Shown here: piece by piece, positions 20,814 to 29,310 of the stretch
How positions within the stretch are numbered: position 1 is the stretch's first letter
Layout of the letters: each line of letters starts with the position of its first letter
Source of the DNA: Agromyces mariniharenae
GTDB lineage: Bacteria; Actinomycetota; Actinomycetes; Actinomycetales; Microbacteriaceae
Assembly (NCBI RefSeq): GCF_008122505.1
Contig: NZ_VSSB01000002.1
Span: forward strand, 186,001 to 250,000
DNA length: 64,000 nucleotides
Reading direction: 5' to 3'
The notes under the pieces: model-generated
What the model was told of the DNA's origin: nothing
Seen by the model: the letters and a program-made list of their open reading frames with translations, nothing else
Databases searched by the model: none
Translations under genes and position numbers: made by a program

Positions 20814-20987
20814 ATGGCGGCCATGAAGCCACGCACCGGAGACGGGCCTATGGAGGCTGTGAAGGAGGGTCGCCTCATCATCGTGCGGGTTCCGCTCGAG
20901 GGGGGCGGTCGCCTGGTCGTCTCGGTGAACGACGCTGAGGCCAAGGAGCTCTACGACGTCCTCGGTGGCGTCGTGAACCCCGCCTGA
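20814..20987 (+). CDS. DUF3117 family small protein
   Basis: 57 residues from ATG 20814 behind AAGGGG. The whole sequence matches the actinobacterial DUF3117 pattern: MAAMKPRTGDGPMEAVKEG at the start, a basic/hydrophobic strand pair and ELYDVLG near the end. Function is unknown, but the family is nearly universal in actinobacteria and sits by the dapE/tatB region in many. The O-methyltransferase stop lies two bases away on the opposite strand, so the two genes are tightly convergent. Confidence 0.92.
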   Translation: MAAMKPRTGDGPMEAVKEGRLIIVRVPLEGGGRLVVSVNDAEAKELYDVLGGVVNPA

Positions 20988-20988
20988 C

Positions 20989-21621
20989 TCAGGCTCCCAG
21001 CTTCACGATCTGGAGCAGGCCGTCTCCCGCAGGGGAGACGGCCGTCGCTACGGCCGTCGACGCCGAGAGCTCCGAGTTGAGCTCGCGGAACGCGGTCGCG
21101 GCGTCGTCCCGGCGGGCCGGGTCGGCCACGCGACCCTTCCACAGCGCGCGGGCCACGAGCACGCAGCCGTACGGCTTCGCCAGGCGCAGGCCGTGCTCGA
21201 CGTACTCGATCACCGACGGGGCATCCGCGTCGATGACGACGACGTCGTAGGAGCTCTCGTTCATGCGGGGGAGCACCTCGCTCGCCCGCCCCGCGATGAG
21301 TCGCACGCGCGCGGGAGCGATCCCCGCGTCGGCGAAGTGCTCACGGGCGTGCTGCTGGTACTCGTTCTCGGTGTCGATCGACGTCAGCATCGCGGTGCGG
21401 ACGGTCTGCAGCATCCACAGGCCCGAGACACCGACGCCGGTGCCCACCTCGATGATCGACTCGGCGCGCGCGGCCGCGGCGATGACGCCGAGCTGCGCGC
21501 CGACCGCCGGCGAAACGGGATCGATGCCGAGCTCGAGGGACTGCTGCCTGGCCTTCGCGATGGCGTCGGACTCCACGACCGACTCGTCGACGTACTTCCA
21601 GTTCAGGTCTCGATCGGACAC
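20989..21621 (-). CDS. Class I SAM-dependent O-methyltransferase
   Basis: 210 residues from GTG 21621. It has the family-3 O-methyltransferase layout: a helical N-terminus, SAM-binding IIEVGTGVGVSGLWML (about 57-72), acidic SIDTENEYQQHAREHF, and VVVIDADAP (about 128) where a divalent metal usually binds. Likely substrate is a catechol-like or small molecule, but it is unknown. In Mycobacterium the equivalent gene neighbours sigE; here tatB follows directly. TAGGCT at 21652-21657 (minus) is a good -10 with a 24-nt leader. Confidence 0.9.
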   Translation of the reverse strand: MSDRDLNWKYVDESVVESDAIAKARQQSLELGIDPVSPAVGAQLGVIAAAARAESIIEVGTGVGVSGLWMLQTVRTAMLTSIDTENEYQQHAREHFADAGIAPARVRLIAGRASEVLPRMNESSYDVVVIDADAPSVIEYVEHGLRLAKPYGCVLVARALWKGRVADPARRDDAATAFRELNSELSASTAVATAVSPAGDGLLQIVKLGA

Positions 21622-21697
21622 GTGCGGCTCCCGGGGATCTCTCGACCCCCAAGCCTACGGCGCGCCGCATGCGGCGAACACACGCCTCGCCGCCCAC

Positions 21698-21703
21698 TAT
21701 CCT
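21698..21703 (+). promoter_or_regulatory. Leaderless -10 (TATCCT) of tatB
   Basis: TATCCT ends six bases before GTG 21710, supporting leaderless initiation and this start codon over GTG 21707. Confidence 0.6.
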
Positions 21704-21709
21704 GTAGTG

Positions 21710-22105
21710 GTGTTCGGTCTGACGTTCGAGAAGCTCCTCATCATCGGGGTGATCGCCGTCTTCCTGCTCGGGCCCGAGCGACTCCCGCACTACGCCGCCC
21801 AGCTCGGCCGTCTCGTGCGCTCGCTGCGCGACATGGCGACCGGCGCGAAGGACCGCGTGAAGGAGGAGATGGGCCCCGACTTCGACGACGTCGACTGGCG
21901 CAAGCTCGACCCTCGCCAGTACGACCCGCGTCGCATCATCCGCGAGGCCCTGACCGACGTCGACCCGTTCGCCGAGCCCCAACCGCCGAAGCCCGTCGTC
22001 GCCCGCGCGGCGGTCAACGAGAACTCCGCCTACCTCCAGCACAAGCGCAAGCGCGAGGTGCTCGGCGCGGGCGAGGCCGCGCCGTTCGACTCCGAGGCGA
22101 CCTAG
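21710..22105 (+). CDS. tatB: Sec-independent translocase protein TatB
   Basis: 131 residues from GTG 21710. A single N-terminal membrane helix (LTFEKLLIIGVIAVFLLGPERLP split by the Gly-Pro hinge) is followed by an amphipathic helix (YAAQLGRLVRSLRDMATGAKDRV) and a charged tail, the normal TatA/TatB form. FGLTFEKLL and GPERLPHYAAQL fit TatB. With TatA and TatC, which are not in this window, it would receive folded twin-arginine proteins. It is downstream of the divergent O-methyltransferase gene. Confidence 0.93.
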   Translation: MFGLTFEKLLIIGVIAVFLLGPERLPHYAAQLGRLVRSLRDMATGAKDRVKEEMGPDFDDVDWRKLDPRQYDPRRIIREALTDVDPFAEPQPPKPVVARAAVNENSAYLQHKRKREVLGAGEAAPFDSEAT

Positions 22106-22113
22106 CTAGCCCC

Positions 22114-22178
22114 GCGGCACGTCAGCGTCGGCGGATGCCGCGCATCCCGCCAGCGGCACCTCAGCGTCGGCGGATGCC
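22114..22178 (-). repeat. 39-bp duplication of aldehyde dehydrogenase gene 3' end
   Basis: The 26 bases 22153-22178, which include the stop and last codons of the aldehyde dehydrogenase, recur with one mismatch at 22114-22139. The unit is 39 bp and lies between this gene and tatB. Confidence 0.8.
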
Positions 22179-23711
22179 CCGGAGCACCCGGGCGAGCAGC
22201 ATGAACGGCCCGGCCAGCACGGCGAAGTCCCGTCCGCTCGTCGGCAGCGGGATCACCCCGGTGGCTCGGGACACGGTGATGGGTTCGACGAATCGCAGGA
22301 GGCCCTCGGGTCCATTGCGGCGACCGAGCCCTGACGCCTTGACACCGCCCATCGGCGCGTCGACCGAGCCGAACGATCCCCGATAGCCCTCGTTCACGTT
22401 GATGCTCCCGGCCTCGAGCGCGTCGGCGATGCGCCGTGCGCGCCGCCTCGACCGGGTGAACACCGACGCGTTCAGCCCGTACTCGCTCGCGTTCGCCGCG
22501 ACGACGGCCTCCTCCTCGCTGTCGACGAGGTAGAGCGACGCCAGGGCACCGAAGGTCTCCTCGGCGTGGATGCGCATGTCGGGGGTGACGCCGGTGACCA
22601 CCGTCGGCTCGAAGACCCACGGGCCGAGATCGGGGCGCGCGCGCCCGCCGGCGATGACGGTCGCACCCTTCGCCACGGCGTCGTCGAGGTGCGCTTCGAC
22701 GCGCTCGAGCTGGCCGGCGCTCGCCAGCGAGCCGAAGTCGGAGCCGAAGTCGAGCGACGTGCCGAGCTTCGCCGTCGCGATCCGGTCGACCAGCGCGCTC
22801 GTGAACGGACCCGCGATCGCTCGGTGCACGTAGATCCGCTCGGTCGAGACGCACAGCTGTCCCATCGAGGAGAAGCACGCGTAGGCGACGTCGGCCGCGG
22901 TGCGCTCGGGGTCGACGTCGTCGAGCACGATCACGGCGTTCTTGCCACCGAGTTCGAGCGAGGCGCCCACCAGTCGACGTCCGGCCTTCTCGGCGATCCG
23001 CCGGCCCACCGCCGTCGACCCGGTGAAGCAGATGTAGTCGACGTGGTCGGTGAGGGCCTCGCCGACCTCGTCTGCGGGACCGGCGACGACCGCCCACAGT
23101 GCCTCGGGCACTCCGGCGTCGATGAAGGCGCGTCGCAGGGCGAGCACGGTGAGCGCCGCCTGGTCGTCGGCCTTCTGCACCACCGCGCAGCCGGCGGCGA
23201 GGGCGGGCACGACGTCCATCGCGGCGAGGCTGAGCGGGTAGTTCCAGGGGGTGATGACCCCGGCGACGCCCTTCGGGCGGTAGCGGACCCGGGTCGTCAT
23301 CGCGAGCGGGACGCCGGCCCGGCGGCCGCGACCTCGCAGCACGCGACGGGCGGACAGCGCGTTGTAGCGAGTGACGGATGCCGCTTGGTAGACCTCCTCG
23401 ACCGCCTGCCCGCGGGTCTTGCCCGTCTCGAGCTGCACGAGGTCGAGCAGCTGCTCGCGCCGGTCGAGGATCAGGTCGTTCGCCCGCAGGAGGATCCGGC
23501 GCCGCGTGGCGAATCCCGCGCGCGCCCACGCAAGTTGCGCGAGTCGCGCCCGCGCCACCGCGTCGCGCACGTCGTCGGCGTTCGATCGGGGGAGCTCGTA
23601 CAGGGTCTCGCCGGTCGAGGGAGTGGGCACGGCGGTGGTCTCGGAGCCCGACGCGACGACGTCGTCGGCGAGGCTCCGATACAGGTGGGGGGAGGCCATC
23701 GTGGCACGCAT
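22161..23711 (-). CDS. Succinate-semialdehyde dehydrogenase-like aldehyde dehydrogenase
   Basis: 516 residues, from ATG 23711 (an in-frame ATG at 23699 is an alternative). NAD(P)-dependent aldehyde dehydrogenase with TPWNYPL, cofactor loop FTGSTAVGRRI, catalytic Glu in LELGGKN and nucleophile Cys in SSMGQLCVSTERIYV. The YLVDSEEEAV, GLNASVF and GGVKASGLGRRNG segments resemble the GabD2-type succinic semialdehyde dehydrogenases. It probably oxidises succinate semialdehyde to succinate, a GABA-shunt or alternative TCA step. No GABA transaminase is adjacent. Specific substrate is inferred. Confidence 0.88.
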   Translation of the reverse strand: MRATMASPHLYRSLADDVVASGSETTAVPTPSTGETLYELPRSNADDVRDAVARARLAQLAWARAGFATRRRILLRANDLILDRREQLLDLVQLETGKTRGQAVEEVYQAASVTRYNALSARRVLRGRGRRAGVPLAMTTRVRYRPKGVAGVITPWNYPLSLAAMDVVPALAAGCAVVQKADDQAALTVLALRRAFIDAGVPEALWAVVAGPADEVGEALTDHVDYICFTGSTAVGRRIAEKAGRRLVGASLELGGKNAVIVLDDVDPERTAADVAYACFSSMGQLCVSTERIYVHRAIAGPFTSALVDRIATAKLGTSLDFGSDFGSLASAGQLERVEAHLDDAVAKGATVIAGGRARPDLGPWVFEPTVVTGVTPDMRIHAEETFGALASLYLVDSEEEAVVAANASEYGLNASVFTRSRRRARRIADALEAGSINVNEGYRGSFGSVDAPMGGVKASGLGRRNGPEGLLRFVEPITVSRATGVIPLPTSGRDFAVLAGPFMLLARVLRGIRRR

Positions 23712-23718
23712 GAGCCAC

Positions 23719-23761
23719 AGTCTAGGTCAGTTGTCCCACTTCGCCGCTCGATGAGTACACT
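23719..23761. promoter_or_regulatory. Divergent leaderless promoters (aldehyde dehydrogenase / MFS)
   Basis: Minus strand: TAGACT at 23719-23724, seven bases from ATG 23711. Plus strand: TTGTCC at 23731-23736, then TACACT at 23756-23761 (19-bp spacing), six bases from ATG 23768. Both suggest leaderless mRNAs. Confidence 0.55.
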
Positions 23762-23767
23762 GCCTCC

Positions 23768-25135
23768 ATGACCGCACCGGAGCGATCCCTGTCCCGTGGC
23801 GTCGTGACCCGGTATGCGATCGGCTCGATCGGCACAGGCGGGTTCGCGACGCTGCCCGGCCTCGTGCTCGTGTACTACCTGACCGACACGCTCGGCGTGG
23901 CCGCGCTCGTGGCCGGACTCGTCGTGACCGCCGCGAAGGTGTGGGACGTCGTGATCGATCCGTGGATCGGCGAGCGCAGCGACCGGGCGCTCGCCCGCAC
24001 CGGCACCCGGCGCACGTGGATGGTCGTGGGCGCGATCGCGCTGCCCGTCGGCTTCGTGCTCACCTTCGCGGTGCCGGCCGGGCTCGACCCCGCGGCATCC
24101 GGCACCTGGGTGTTCGTCGCGTTCCTCGCGACGGCGACGGCCTTCAGCCTGTTCCAGGTGCCGTACATCGCACTGCCGGCCGAGCTCACGAGCGACTACG
24201 ACGCCCGCACCCGACTGCTCACCTGGCGCGTGGTGGTGCTGACGGTCGCGATCCTGCTGTTCGGCGCCGGCGGCCCCGAGGTGCGCGCCGCGTTCGCCGA
24301 CGAGCACGTCGGCTACCTCGTGATGGCGATCGTGGCCGGCGTCGCGATCGGTGCGGGCATGCTCGTGGCCTCGTTCACCGCGGCTCGCGGTGCGCCGACG
24401 GGCTCGCACCAGGCGCGGAGCCTGCGCGCCGGGTACGCGGAGGGCTTCGCGGCACTCGGGCGCAGCCGCCCGTTCCGCGACCTGCTCGCGGCGTTCGTGC
24501 TGCAGGGCCTCGCGACCGGCGTCATGCTCGCAGGCGCCCAGTTCGTGGCGACGTGGGTGCTGCACGACGAGAGCGCCGTGACGTTCCTGTTCGTCGCGCT
24601 CATCGCGCCGGCCGTGCTCTGCGCGCCGGTCTGGCAGCAGGTGGCCCGCCGCGTCGGCAAGGAGCGCGGCTTCGCGATCGCGAGCGTGCTGTTCGCCGCG
24701 GCGGCCGCCTCGCTCGTGGGCATGCTCTGGGCGCCCGGCGCGTGGGTGTACGCGCCCGTCGCGCTCGCGGGCGCCGCCTACGCCGGCATGCAGTCGCTGC
24801 CGATGGCCATGCTGCCCGACGTGATCTCGCACGACGCGCGGCAGCACGGCGAGGGCCGCGCCGGCAGCTTCGGCGGCATCTGGACGGCGGGCGAGACCGC
24901 CGGAATGGCGCTCGGCGCGACGCTGCTCACGATCGCCCTCGCGGTCACGGGCTACGTCGAGTCGGCCGGCTCGACGGTGGTGGAGCAGCCCGCCGCGGCC
25001 GTCGTCGGCATCGTCGTGAGCTTCAGCCTCCTGCCCGCGGCGCTCGTGCTGCTGAGCCTCGTGCCGATCGGACGCTACCCGCTCCGCAGGCACGACATCC
25101 AGGCGGATGCCGCGCTCCGGGCGGTGGCCCTGTGA
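23768..25135 (+). CDS. GPH/MFS-type sugar or organic-acid symporter
   Basis: 455 residues with about twelve membrane helices. The early YAIGSIGTGGFATLPGLVLVYYLTDTLGV and the conserved loop DPWIGERSDR(A)LARTGTRRTWM after helix 2 match the glycoside-pentoside-hexuronide (GPH) cation symporter family. It likely moves a sugar, glycoside or organic acid with H+ or Na+. The next gene starts at a GTG overlapping its TGA (25132-25135), so the transporter and that PLP enzyme form a coupled pair and may share a substrate. Confidence 0.88.
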   Translation: MTAPERSLSRGVVTRYAIGSIGTGGFATLPGLVLVYYLTDTLGVAALVAGLVVTAAKVWDVVIDPWIGERSDRALARTGTRRTWMVVGAIALPVGFVLTFAVPAGLDPAASGTWVFVAFLATATAFSLFQVPYIALPAELTSDYDARTRLLTWRVVVLTVAILLFGAGGPEVRAAFADEHVGYLVMAIVAGVAIGAGMLVASFTAARGAPTGSHQARSLRAGYAEGFAALGRSRPFRDLLAAFVLQGLATGVMLAGAQFVATWVLHDESAVTFLFVALIAPAVLCAPVWQQVARRVGKERGFAIASVLFAAAAASLVGMLWAPGAWVYAPVALAGAAYAGMQSLPMAMLPDVISHDARQHGEGRAGSFGGIWTAGETAGMALGATLLTIALAVTGYVESAGSTVVEQPAAAVVGIVVSFSLLPAALVLLSLVPIGRYPLRRHDIQADAALRAVAL

Positions 25136-26751
25136 GCGTGTTCCGGCGCGACCCCGCCGAGGTCATCGCCGAACTCGAGTCGCTCCGCGCCGCCGACGCG
25201 CCCACCCACGGCGGACGCGTGCTCTCGTACGTCTACGACTCCGGCGAGCACGCGATCGACGAGCTGGCGGGCGAGGCGGCTCGGCTCGTGCAGCCCGTGA
25301 ACGGGCTCGACCCCACCACGTTCACGTCGGTCGCCGCGATGGAGTCGGCCGTCGTCGGCTTCGCACGCCGCGTCTTCCACGGCGAGCCCGATGCCGCGGG
25401 CTCAAGCGGGTCCGGCTCGACGGCCGGCGCGGCGTTCGGAAGCGCCGACGACGACTCCGACGCCGACATCGTCGTCGGCTCGGTGACCTCGGGCGGCACC
25501 GAGAGCTGCGTGCTCGCGGTGAAGACGGCCCGCGACGACTGGCGGGCCGCCCGGGCGGGCACGCCTCGGATGCCGCGGCTCGTCGCGCCCGTCACGGTGC
25601 ACGCGGCGTTCCACAAGGCGGCCGAGCTGCTCGGCCTCGCGCTCGACCTCGTCCCCGTCGACCCCGCGACCGGCGCCCCGACCGTCGACGACCTCGAGGC
25701 GCGCCTCGGCGACGACGTGGCGCTCGTGGTGGTCAGCGCACCGTCGTACCCGTTCGCGACGCTCGACCCGGTCGCCGAGGTCGCGGCCGTCTGCGCCGCC
25801 CGCCGCATCGCGCTGCACGTCGACGCCTGCATCGGCGGGTTCGCCCTCGCGTTCTGGCCCGACGACCTGCCCGCGTGGGACTTCGCGGTGCCGGGCGTGA
25901 CGAGCCTCTCCGCCGACCTGCACAAGTACGGTTACGCCCCGAAGGGCGTCTCGGTGCTGCTCACGCGCGGCCGCGATCGCCAGCGGCGGCAGTACTTCGC
26001 GACGACGGCGTGGCCCGGCTACCCGGTCGTCAACCCGACGCTCGCGGGCTCCCGGCCCGCCGGCCCGCTCGCGGCATCGTGGGCGATCGTGCGGGCGCTC
26101 GGCGAGCCCGGATTCGTCGAGCTCACGGGCCGCGCCGCACGGGCGACGGCCGCCGTGCGCGCCCTCGTCGACGGCATCGAGGGGCTCCGGGTCGTGGGCG
26201 ATCCGACCGGTCCGCTGCTCGCGGTCGCGACCGACGACGGGGTCGCGCCCGATCGGCGCATCGACCCGCACCACTGGGCGGATGCCGCGCGCACGGCCGG
26301 CTGGCACCTGCAGCTGCAGCCCGGCCTCGTGCAGCGCGACGGCACGCGACTGCCGCACACGACGCACCTCACGATCACGCCCGTGACCGAGTCGGTGCTG
26401 CCCGAGTTGTCGGCCGCGCTCGCGGCCGCCGCCGACGCGGTCCGCGGTGCGCCGCCGATCGACGGCGGCGAGCTCCTCGCCGGCCTGGCCGCGCAGCTGC
26501 CCGGTGGGGCGGACGCGCTCGCCGCGGCCGCCTCGGGCCTCGACAGCGAGGCGGCCGCGACGCTGCTCGCCGCGTTCGGGCTGCTCGGCGGCGCCGGTGC
26601 GACGGGTGCGCTGCCCGATCGGCTCGCGCCGGTGCTCGCCCTTGTCGAGGCGCTGCCCGGACCGCTCACCGAGCGACTGCTCGTCGAGCTGCTCGCGCGC
26701 GTGGTCGAACCGCGGCCCGCGGCCTCCGCCCGGCCCGCGGCATCCGACTGA
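25132..26751 (+). CDS. PLP-dependent lyase/decarboxylase (sphingosine-1-phosphate lyase-like) with C-terminal extension
   Basis: 539 residues from GTG 25132, overlapping the transporter stop. Group II decarboxylase fold: GSVTSGGTESCVLAV binds phosphate, HVDACIGGF holds the Asp/Ala that contact PLP, and LSADLHKYGYAPKG contains the Schiff-base Lys (about residue 265). This looks more like sphingosine-1-phosphate lyase than glutamate decarboxylase. After about residue 440 there is an Ala/Leu/Gly-rich helical extension of about 100 residues, ending PAASARPAASD, that I do not recognise. Substrate is unknown; coupling to a GPH symporter suggests uptake then cleavage or decarboxylation. Confidence 0.82.
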   Translation: MSVFRRDPAEVIAELESLRAADAPTHGGRVLSYVYDSGEHAIDELAGEAARLVQPVNGLDPTTFTSVAAMESAVVGFARRVFHGEPDAAGSSGSGSTAGAAFGSADDDSDADIVVGSVTSGGTESCVLAVKTARDDWRAARAGTPRMPRLVAPVTVHAAFHKAAELLGLALDLVPVDPATGAPTVDDLEARLGDDVALVVVSAPSYPFATLDPVAEVAAVCAARRIALHVDACIGGFALAFWPDDLPAWDFAVPGVTSLSADLHKYGYAPKGVSVLLTRGRDRQRRQYFATTAWPGYPVVNPTLAGSRPAGPLAASWAIVRALGEPGFVELTGRAARATAAVRALVDGIEGLRVVGDPTGPLLAVATDDGVAPDRRIDPHHWADAARTAGWHLQLQPGLVQRDGTRLPHTTHLTITPVTESVLPELSAALAAAADAVRGAPPIDGGELLAGLAAQLPGGADALAAAASGLDSEAAATLLAAFGLLGGAGATGALPDRLAPVLALVEALPGPLTERLLVELLARVVEPRPAASARPAASD

Positions 26752-26770
26752 CACTGCTCACTGAAGCGGC

Positions 26771-27187
26771 TCAGCCGCCGAACCGGACGCTCGCGACCTG
26801 CATCGTGCCGTCCTCGTCGACCCGCACGACGCAGCGGACGGTGCGCTGCTCGCTCTCGCCGTCCTCGTCGTACGACACCGACCCCTGCGTGCGGTACTCG
26901 GCGTCGTCGACCTGCTCGACGTCGGAGAACAGCGGCAGGTCCTCGACCGTGTTGCCGCGGGCCTCGAGGTCGTCCTGGACGGCCGCCTGGCAGAGCGACT
27001 GCACCTGCGACTCGGGATCGGACGATCCGCCGCCCGTGTAGCGCAGGAACGTCGCGATGAGGCCCACGCCGAGGAAGACGAGCATGACCGGGATCGCCCA
27101 GCGCGCCCATTCGGGCAGGTTCGAGAACCACCCGCCGCCCGTCGATCCCGACGCGGCGGATCCACTCGACTGCTGCGCCTCGGTCAT
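26771..27187 (-). CDS. Predicted single-pass membrane protein, function unknown
   Basis: 138 residues from ATG 27187 (TAGCAT seven bases upstream; an ATG at 27196 is an alternative). A Gly/Ser-rich cytoplasmic part is followed by one membrane helix (WARWAIPVMLVFLGVGLIATFL, about 24-45) and an extracytoplasmic domain with Cys at about 65 and 116 that could form a disulfide. The form resembles DUF4333-type actinobacterial proteins, but I cannot assign it. It sits 58 bp after the lipoprotein gene on the same strand. Confidence 0.7.
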   Translation of the reverse strand: MTEAQQSSGSAASGSTGGGWFSNLPEWARWAIPVMLVFLGVGLIATFLRYTGGGSSDPESQVQSLCQAAVQDDLEARGNTVEDLPLFSDVEQVDDAEYRTQGSVSYDEDGESEQRTVRCVVRVDEDGTMQVASVRFGG

Positions 27188-27245
27188 GCGTCGCATGCTA
27201 GTCCGCTCCCGTCGCCGCGTCGACGGACCTCTCCGGGGGGTGCTG

Positions 27246-28130
27246 CTATCCGCGGGGCGCTTCCAGGCCGCAGCGCTCGGCGTAGTACGCGTACAGCTCG
27301 GCCTTCAGCCCGGGGTCGCTCGGCACGTCGAGCCGGCCCGCGCGGCCGTCGCCCGTCGCGATCTCGAAGGGCAGGATCGTGCCGCGCTTGTCGTCGGCGA
27401 TCGCGTGCGCGTCGCAGCGCGCCGGCCGCACCGGGAGCGTGAGCACGAGGGGTGGGTCGCCGGCCGCGACGTCGACGCCGAGGGTCCAGTCGATGCCGTC
27501 CTCGGCGTTCAGCAGGGTGGTGCCGTAGACCCGTTCGATGCGCATGGTCGTGTCGCCGGCGGCCACGGGCTCGATCGTCACGTCGATGAACGCGCGGCGG
27601 TCGGGGCCGCTGCCCGTCGAGCGCAGATGCTCGGGCAGCACGATCGCCGCCACGTCGGCGACCGACTCGGCCAGGCAGTCCTCGGCGTTCACGCGCGCGA
27701 CCGTGTCGAACGGATCCTCGGCGGTGAGGTCGCCCGCCGCCTCCACGCCCGACGCCGTTCGGGCTGTCACGTGCACGACGACCGGGCCGGGCTCCGCGTC
27801 GCACCGGCTCTCGGGCAGGTCGAGCCGGATCGCGATCGCGTCGTCGGCTGCGAGCTCGAACGGCGTCGTGCGCTCGAGTCCGTCGGCGAGGGTCGGCGTC
27901 TCGACGGCGAATCCCTCGACCGTGACCGGGTCGTCGCCCGTGTTCTCGAAGCGCACGACGAGGCGTCCGTTGACGACGTCGAGGCGGCCCTGCTGGATGG
28001 CGACGGCGAGGCCGGCGGGCAGCGGCTCCTCGGCCGGTGCGCCGGGTGCCGAGCAGCCCGCGAGCACGGCCGAGGCTGCCGCGAGGGCGCCGATGAGCGC
28101 GAGCGAGCGGATGACGCGGGCGTGCGGCAT
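27246..28130 (-). CDS. Predicted lipoprotein, function unknown
   Basis: 294 residues from ATG 28130, chosen because AGGTGAG lies five bases upstream; a GTG at 28139 is possible. Signal peptide with lipobox SAVLAGCSA (Cys about 26). The exported part has two beta-sandwich-like halves rich in Val/Thr and Asp, plus Cys residues that may pair, and ends YYAERCGLEAPRG. No enzymatic motif is seen. It directly follows mrp in a minus-strand operon, so it may be co-expressed. Confidence 0.75.
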   Translation of the reverse strand: MPHARVIRSLALIGALAAASAVLAGCSAPGAPAEEPLPAGLAVAIQQGRLDVVNGRLVVRFENTGDDPVTVEGFAVETPTLADGLERTTPFELAADDAIAIRLDLPESRCDAEPGPVVVHVTARTASGVEAAGDLTAEDPFDTVARVNAEDCLAESVADVAAIVLPEHLRSTGSGPDRRAFIDVTIEPVAAGDTTMRIERVYGTTLLNAEDGIDWTLGVDVAAGDPPLVLTLPVRPARCDAHAIADDKRGTILPFEIATGDGRAGRLDVPSDPGLKAELYAYYAERCGLEAPRG

Positions 28131-28143
28131 CCTGCTCACCTGG

Positions 28144-29310
28144 TCACCGCACCGTGACGTCGAGGCGACGGCCGCCCAGGGAGCGGGGGAGCGCCGCGAG
28201 TCGCGCGGCGACGTCCTCGATCGCCCGCGCGGCGGGATCGTCGGGCGCGGCGACCACGACGGGCACGCCGGCGTCGCCGCCCTGGCGCAGCGCGATGCTC
28301 AGCGGGACGCTCGCGAGGAGCGGGACCGGCGACGGCTGGCCCTCCGAGAGGCGCTCGGCGACGAGCGCACCACCGCCCGAGCCGAACAGCTCGACCATGC
28401 CGTCGGGCCCCGCGAAGCCCGCCATGTTCTCGACCACGCCGACGATGCGCTGGCCGGTCTGGCGGGCGACGACGCCCGACCGCTCGGCCACGTCGGCGGC
28501 GGCGGGCTGCGGCGTCGTGACGACGACCACCTCCGCGTTCGGGAGCAGCTGGCCGAGCGAGATCGCCACGTCGCCCGTGCCGGGCGGCAGGTCGACGAGC
28601 AGCACGTCGAGATCGCCGAAGTACACGTCGGTGAGGAACTGCGAGAGCGTGCGATGCAGCATCGGCCCGCGCCACGCCACGGCGACCGAGGAGGCGCGCC
28701 CGCCGGGCTCGGTCGGCTCGACGAACATGCCGATCGAGATCACCTTCACGCCGTGCGCGACGGGCGGGAGGATCATCTCGTCGACCCGCGTCGGACGCGC
28801 GGCGTTGCCGTGCTCGTCGACGAGGCCGAGCAGGCCCGGGATCGAGAAGCCGTGCACGTCGGCGTCGACGAGCCCCACCGAGAGGCCACGCGCCGCGAGC
28901 GCGACGGCGAGGTTCGCGGTGAGCGTCGACTTGCCGACGCCCCCCTTGCCGCTCGTGATCGCGATGACGCGCGTGAGGCTGCCCGGCCCGAACGGGTTGC
29001 CGCGCGCGGTGCGTCCGCCGCGGAGACGCTCGGTGAGCGCGGCGCGCTGCTCGGGCGTCATGACCGAGAGGGTCACGTCGGCGTTGCCGGCACCGGCGAC
29101 GGCCTCGGCCGCCTGCCGCACGTCGCGTTCGATGCGATCGGAGGCGGGGCATCCGACGATCGTGAGCCGGATTCCCACGTGCACGCGCCCGTCGTCGCCC
29201 GCCGTGACCGAGTCGACCATGTCGAGCTCGGTGATGGGCTTGCGGATCTCGGGGTCGATCACCGATCCGAGCGCCGCGCGGACGGACGCCTCGAGGTCAG
29301 GACGCGGCAT
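28144..29310 (-). CDS. mrp: Mrp/NBP35-type iron-sulfur cluster carrier ATPase
   Basis: 388 residues. An N-terminal MIP18/DUF59 domain (about 1-95, SVIDPEIRKPITELDMV) is followed by a deviant Walker A P-loop ITSGKGGVGKSTLTANLA (about 120), a VDADVHGFSIPGLLG switch region and DVLLVDLPPGTGD. Mrp proteins bind and transfer Fe-S clusters and hydrolyse ATP. The classic CxxC pair of NBP35 is not obvious here, as in many actinobacterial Mrp proteins. It overlaps the DUF1003 gene by 14 bases. Confidence 0.93.
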   Translation of the reverse strand: MPRPDLEASVRAALGSVIDPEIRKPITELDMVDSVTAGDDGRVHVGIRLTIVGCPASDRIERDVRQAAEAVAGAGNADVTLSVMTPEQRAALTERLRGGRTARGNPFGPGSLTRVIAITSGKGGVGKSTLTANLAVALAARGLSVGLVDADVHGFSIPGLLGLVDEHGNAARPTRVDEMILPPVAHGVKVISIGMFVEPTEPGGRASSVAVAWRGPMLHRTLSQFLTDVYFGDLDVLLVDLPPGTGDVAISLGQLLPNAEVVVVTTPQPAAADVAERSGVVARQTGQRIVGVVENMAGFAGPDGMVELFGSGGGALVAERLSEGQPSPVPLLASVPLSIALRQGGDAGVPVVVAAPDDPAARAIEDVAARLAALPRSLGGRRLDVTVR

